Shown piece after piece: positions 13,576 through 15,230 of a stretch of DNA of 15,230 nt. A program made the translations under genes and the position numbers. The notes below the pieces were generated by a model. That model was not told the origin of the DNA and did not search any database. It saw only the letters and a program-made list of their open reading frames with translations. Where the stretch lies: assembly GCA_041163265.1 (NCBI GenBank), contig JBEARL010000027.1:1-15230 (forward strand), given 5' to 3'. The DNA comes from CSBr16-57R1 sp041163265. Its GTDB lineage: Bacteria; Actinomycetota; Nitriliruptoria; Nitriliruptorales; Nitriliruptoraceae. Position 1 is the first letter of the stretch. Each line of letters starts with the position of its first letter.

Positions 13576-14763
13576 TCAGCCCGCGAGGGTCGCGGCGATG
13601 CGGTCCACGCCCTCCTCGAGGTCCGCGTCCGAGAGCGCGTACGACAGCCGCAGCGCGGCCGCGGCGCCGAAGGCCTCACCGGGCACCACGGCGACGCGGG
13701 CCTCGTCGAGCAGCAGGTCCGCGAGCTCGAGCGACGAGGTGAGGCGTCGCCCGGCGATGGGCCGCTCGAGGACCCCGCGGACCGACGGGAAGGCGTAGAA
13801 GGCGCCCTCGGGCTCGACCAGCTCGACGCCCTCGATGGCCCGGAGCCGGCCGACCATCGTGCGCCGGCGGCGGTCGAAGGCCGTCCGCATGGCCGCCACC
13901 TCGTCCTGCGGACCGGTCAGGGCCGCGAGCGCCGCCGCCTGCGCGACGTTCGAGACGTTCGAGCAGAGCTGCGTCTGCAGCGTCGTGATGCCTGCCGCGA
14001 CCTCCGGCGGGGCGATCGACCAGCCGACGCGCCACCCCGTCATCGCGTAGGCCTTCGCGACGCCGTCGACGATGACGGTCCTGTCGGCGTGCTCGGGGAC
14101 CAGGGCGGGCAGCGACGCGAAGGTCGCGTCCCCGTAGACGAGTTCGCGGTAGATGTCGTCCGAGACGACCCAGATGCCGTGCTCGTGCGCCCACCGGCCG
14201 ATCTCGGCGATCGTGGCGGGATCGAGGACCGCGCCCGTCGGATTCGACGGCGAGACGTGCACGAGGACCTTCGTCCGGGGCGTCCGGGCCGCCTCGAGTC
14301 GGTCGACCGTGACGCGGTAGCCGTCGTCCGGGTCGGTGGGGACGACCACGGGGACGCCGCCGGCGAGGCGGATCTGCTCGGGGTAGCTGACCCAGTAGGG
14401 CGCGGGCACGAGCACCTCGTCACCCGGATCGACCAGCGCCATGAAGGTGTTGTAGAGGGCGTGCTTCCCACCGTTGGTGACCACGACCTGCGAGGCGGCG
14501 ACGTCCAGGCCGTCGCGGCGGGCCCGTGCGGCGACCGCCTCGCGGAGGTCCGGGAGTCCGGCGGCCGGGGTGTAGCGGTGCATGGCCGGGTCGGCGGCGG
14601 CCGCCCGCGCGGCCTCGACCACGTGCGCGGGGGTCGCGAAGTCCGGCTCGCCGGCGGCGAAGGCGATGACCGGTTCGCCCGCGGCCCGGAGCGCCTTCGC
14701 CTTGGCGTCGACCGCCATCGTCGGGGAGGGGGAGAGGGCGGCGATCCGGGCGGCGACGGACAC
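13576..14763 (-). CDS. Pyridoxal-phosphate aminotransferase class I, aspartate aminotransferase-like
   Basis: A 395-residue cytosolic fold-type I aminotransferase, probably aspartate:2-oxoglutarate. The N terminus SVAARIAALSPSPTMAVDAKAKAL is typical of the AspB (I-gamma) group. Later signatures are FAAGEPDFATP, VTNGGKHALYN, PAPYWVSYPEQ, HVSPSNPTGAVLD, WVVSDDIYREL (Asp that holds the pyridine nitrogen), DGVAKAYAMTGWRVGW with the cofactor Lys237, and RLSYALS with R372, the substrate carboxylate-binding Arg. GTG 14763 was chosen because upstream codons of the open frame run through the serC gene and read as non-protein-like Arg/Pro/Gly sequence. It diverges from serC across 81 bp. Aspartate versus prephenate or other I-gamma specificity cannot be settled by eye. 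Confidence 0.92.
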   Translation of the reverse strand: MSVAARIAALSPSPTMAVDAKAKALRAAGEPVIAFAAGEPDFATPAHVVEAARAAAADPAMHRYTPAAGLPDLREAVAARARRDGLDVAASQVVVTNGGKHALYNTFMALVDPGDEVLVPAPYWVSYPEQIRLAGGVPVVVPTDPDDGYRVTVDRLEAARTPRTKVLVHVSPSNPTGAVLDPATIAEIGRWAHEHGIWVVSDDIYRELVYGDATFASLPALVPEHADRTVIVDGVAKAYAMTGWRVGWSIAPPEVAAGITTLQTQLCSNVSNVAQAAALAALTGPQDEVAAMRTAFDRRRRTMVGRLRAIEGVELVEPEGAFYAFPSVRGVLERPIAGRRLTSSLELADLLLDEARVAVVPGEAFGAAAALRLSYALSDADLEEGVDRIAATLAG

Positions 14764-14796
14764 GGAGGGCTCCGGTGACGGGGTGGGGGCCGCGCG

Positions 14797-14806
14797 AGCG
14801 TAGTCT
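14797..14806. promoter_or_regulatory. Overlapping divergent -10-like boxes (aminotransferase/serC)
   Basis: In the 81-bp divergent gap, the + strand holds TAGTCT (14801-14806) toward serC. The - strand holds TACGCT (14802 down to 14797) toward the aminotransferase. They share the central TA base pairs. A short stem gcgag/ctcgc (14794-14798, 14805-14809) surrounds them. No -35 elements are clear. Confidence 0.3.
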
Positions 14807-14844
14807 CGCCGCCCCGCCGTCCGACCGGTGGGGCGGAGGCACCG

Positions 14845-15230
14845 ATGACGGACGTGACGATCCCGGCGGAGCTGCTGCCTCGCGACGGAAGGTTCGGCTC
14901 CGGACCGAGTCGGGTGCCGGCGGCCGCGCTGGCCGAGCTGCAGCGACTGGGCACCGACGTGATGGGCACGTCGCACCGCCAGGCGCCGGTCCGCACCCAG
15001 GTCCGCCGGCTGCGGGACGGGATGCGGGCCCTGTTCGACCTGCCCGAGGGCTACGAGGTCCTCCTGACCGTGGGTGGGGCGACCGCCCTCTGGGACGCGC
15101 TGGCGTTCGGCGTCGTCGAGCAGCGGGCCCGTCACTACGTCCTCGGCGAGTTCAGCGGCAAGTTCGCGCAGGTCACGCGCAGCGCACCGTGGCTCGACGA
15201 CCCCGACGTGGTCGAGGCGACGCCCGGCAC
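14845..15230 (+). CDS. serC: Phosphoserine aminotransferase, actinobacterial type (3' partial)
   Basis: The first 128 codons of SerC, which transaminates 3-phosphohydroxypyruvate to phosphoserine with glutamate (serine pathway, and the related pyridoxine step). The start reads MTDVTIPAELLPRDGRFGSGPSRVP, followed by MGTSHRQAPVRTQVRRLRDG, LFDLPEGYEVLLTVGGATALWDALAFGV and YVLGEFSGKFA. These match the actinobacterial SerC subgroup (GRFGsGPS, GTSHRq, GGstafWDa, GEFssKFA) rather than the E. coli type. GGAGG at 14835-14839, 5 nt before ATG 14845, fixes the start. The frame stays open to the window edge, so the cofactor Lys and C-terminal domain are not seen. It is transcribed divergently from the aspartate-aminotransferase-like gene. 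Confidence 0.95.
   Translation, partial: MTDVTIPAELLPRDGRFGSGPSRVPAAALAELQRLGTDVMGTSHRQAPVRTQVRRLRDGMRALFDLPEGYEVLLTVGGATALWDALAFGVVEQRARHYVLGEFSGKFAQVTRSAPWLDDPDVVEATPG

Noticed and set aside
14764..15135. N-terminal extension of the aminotransferase (open frame to 15135)
   Set aside because: It overlaps serC on the other strand, reads as low-complexity Arg/Gly/Pro sequence, and the family N terminus begins at GTG 14763.

Overview
The window is about 15 kb of very GC-rich DNA, with nearly every third codon position G or C. It is densely coding and looks chromosomal. The gene content points to Actinomycetota: clpS is followed directly by a DUF2017 gene, SerC is of the actinobacterial type (DGRFGSGPS, GTSHRQ), the phosphatase is HisN-like, and intergenic -10-like boxes fit TAnnnT. 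The sequence alone does not fix the class. A deep-branching group such as Nitriliruptoria or Acidimicrobiia is only a guess. I see no rRNA, tRNA, CRISPR array, phage or insertion sequence. The longest gap without a gene is 273 bp.

Region 1 (1-3072, + strand) is a tightly coupled run of five genes. They are a lysine/alanine-rich protein cut off at the left edge, a HisN-like phosphatase, a RecB/Cas4-like PD-(D/E)XK nuclease with four cysteines placed for an iron-sulfur cluster, a small coiled-coil protein, and a 93-residue protein resembling the MbcA/ParS/Xre (DUF2384) domain. Start and stop codons overlap or lie within 4 nt, so they are probably cotranscribed and translationally coupled.

Region 2 (3156-4265, + strand) holds a divergent cold-shock-domain protein, the ClpS adaptor and a DUF2017 protein. 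A TAnnnT box sits about 80 nt ahead. Region 3 is murJ (lipid II flippase, - strand) diverging from aat (leucyl/phenylalanyl-tRNA-protein transferase, + strand), across a 73 bp gap with a perfect 10 bp inverted repeat. ClpS and Aat are the reader and one writer of the bacterial N-degron pathway, and here they lie about 2.3 kb apart.

Region 4 (6848-13572, + strand) has ahcY (S-adenosylhomocysteine hydrolase), then a complete BMP-family ABC importer of the nucleoside type: a lipoprotein binding protein, a strong terminator hairpin, a double ATPase and two permeases. AhcY releases adenosine, so nucleoside handling is a possible theme, but this is inferred from adjacency.

Region 5 holds an aspartate-aminotransferase-like class I enzyme (- strand), ending 3 bp from the last permease. 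It diverges from serC, which runs off the right edge. The window is mostly housekeeping. The parts most worth a second look are the region 1 operon with its unrecognised first gene and DUF2384-like last gene, and the symmetric intergenic sites.
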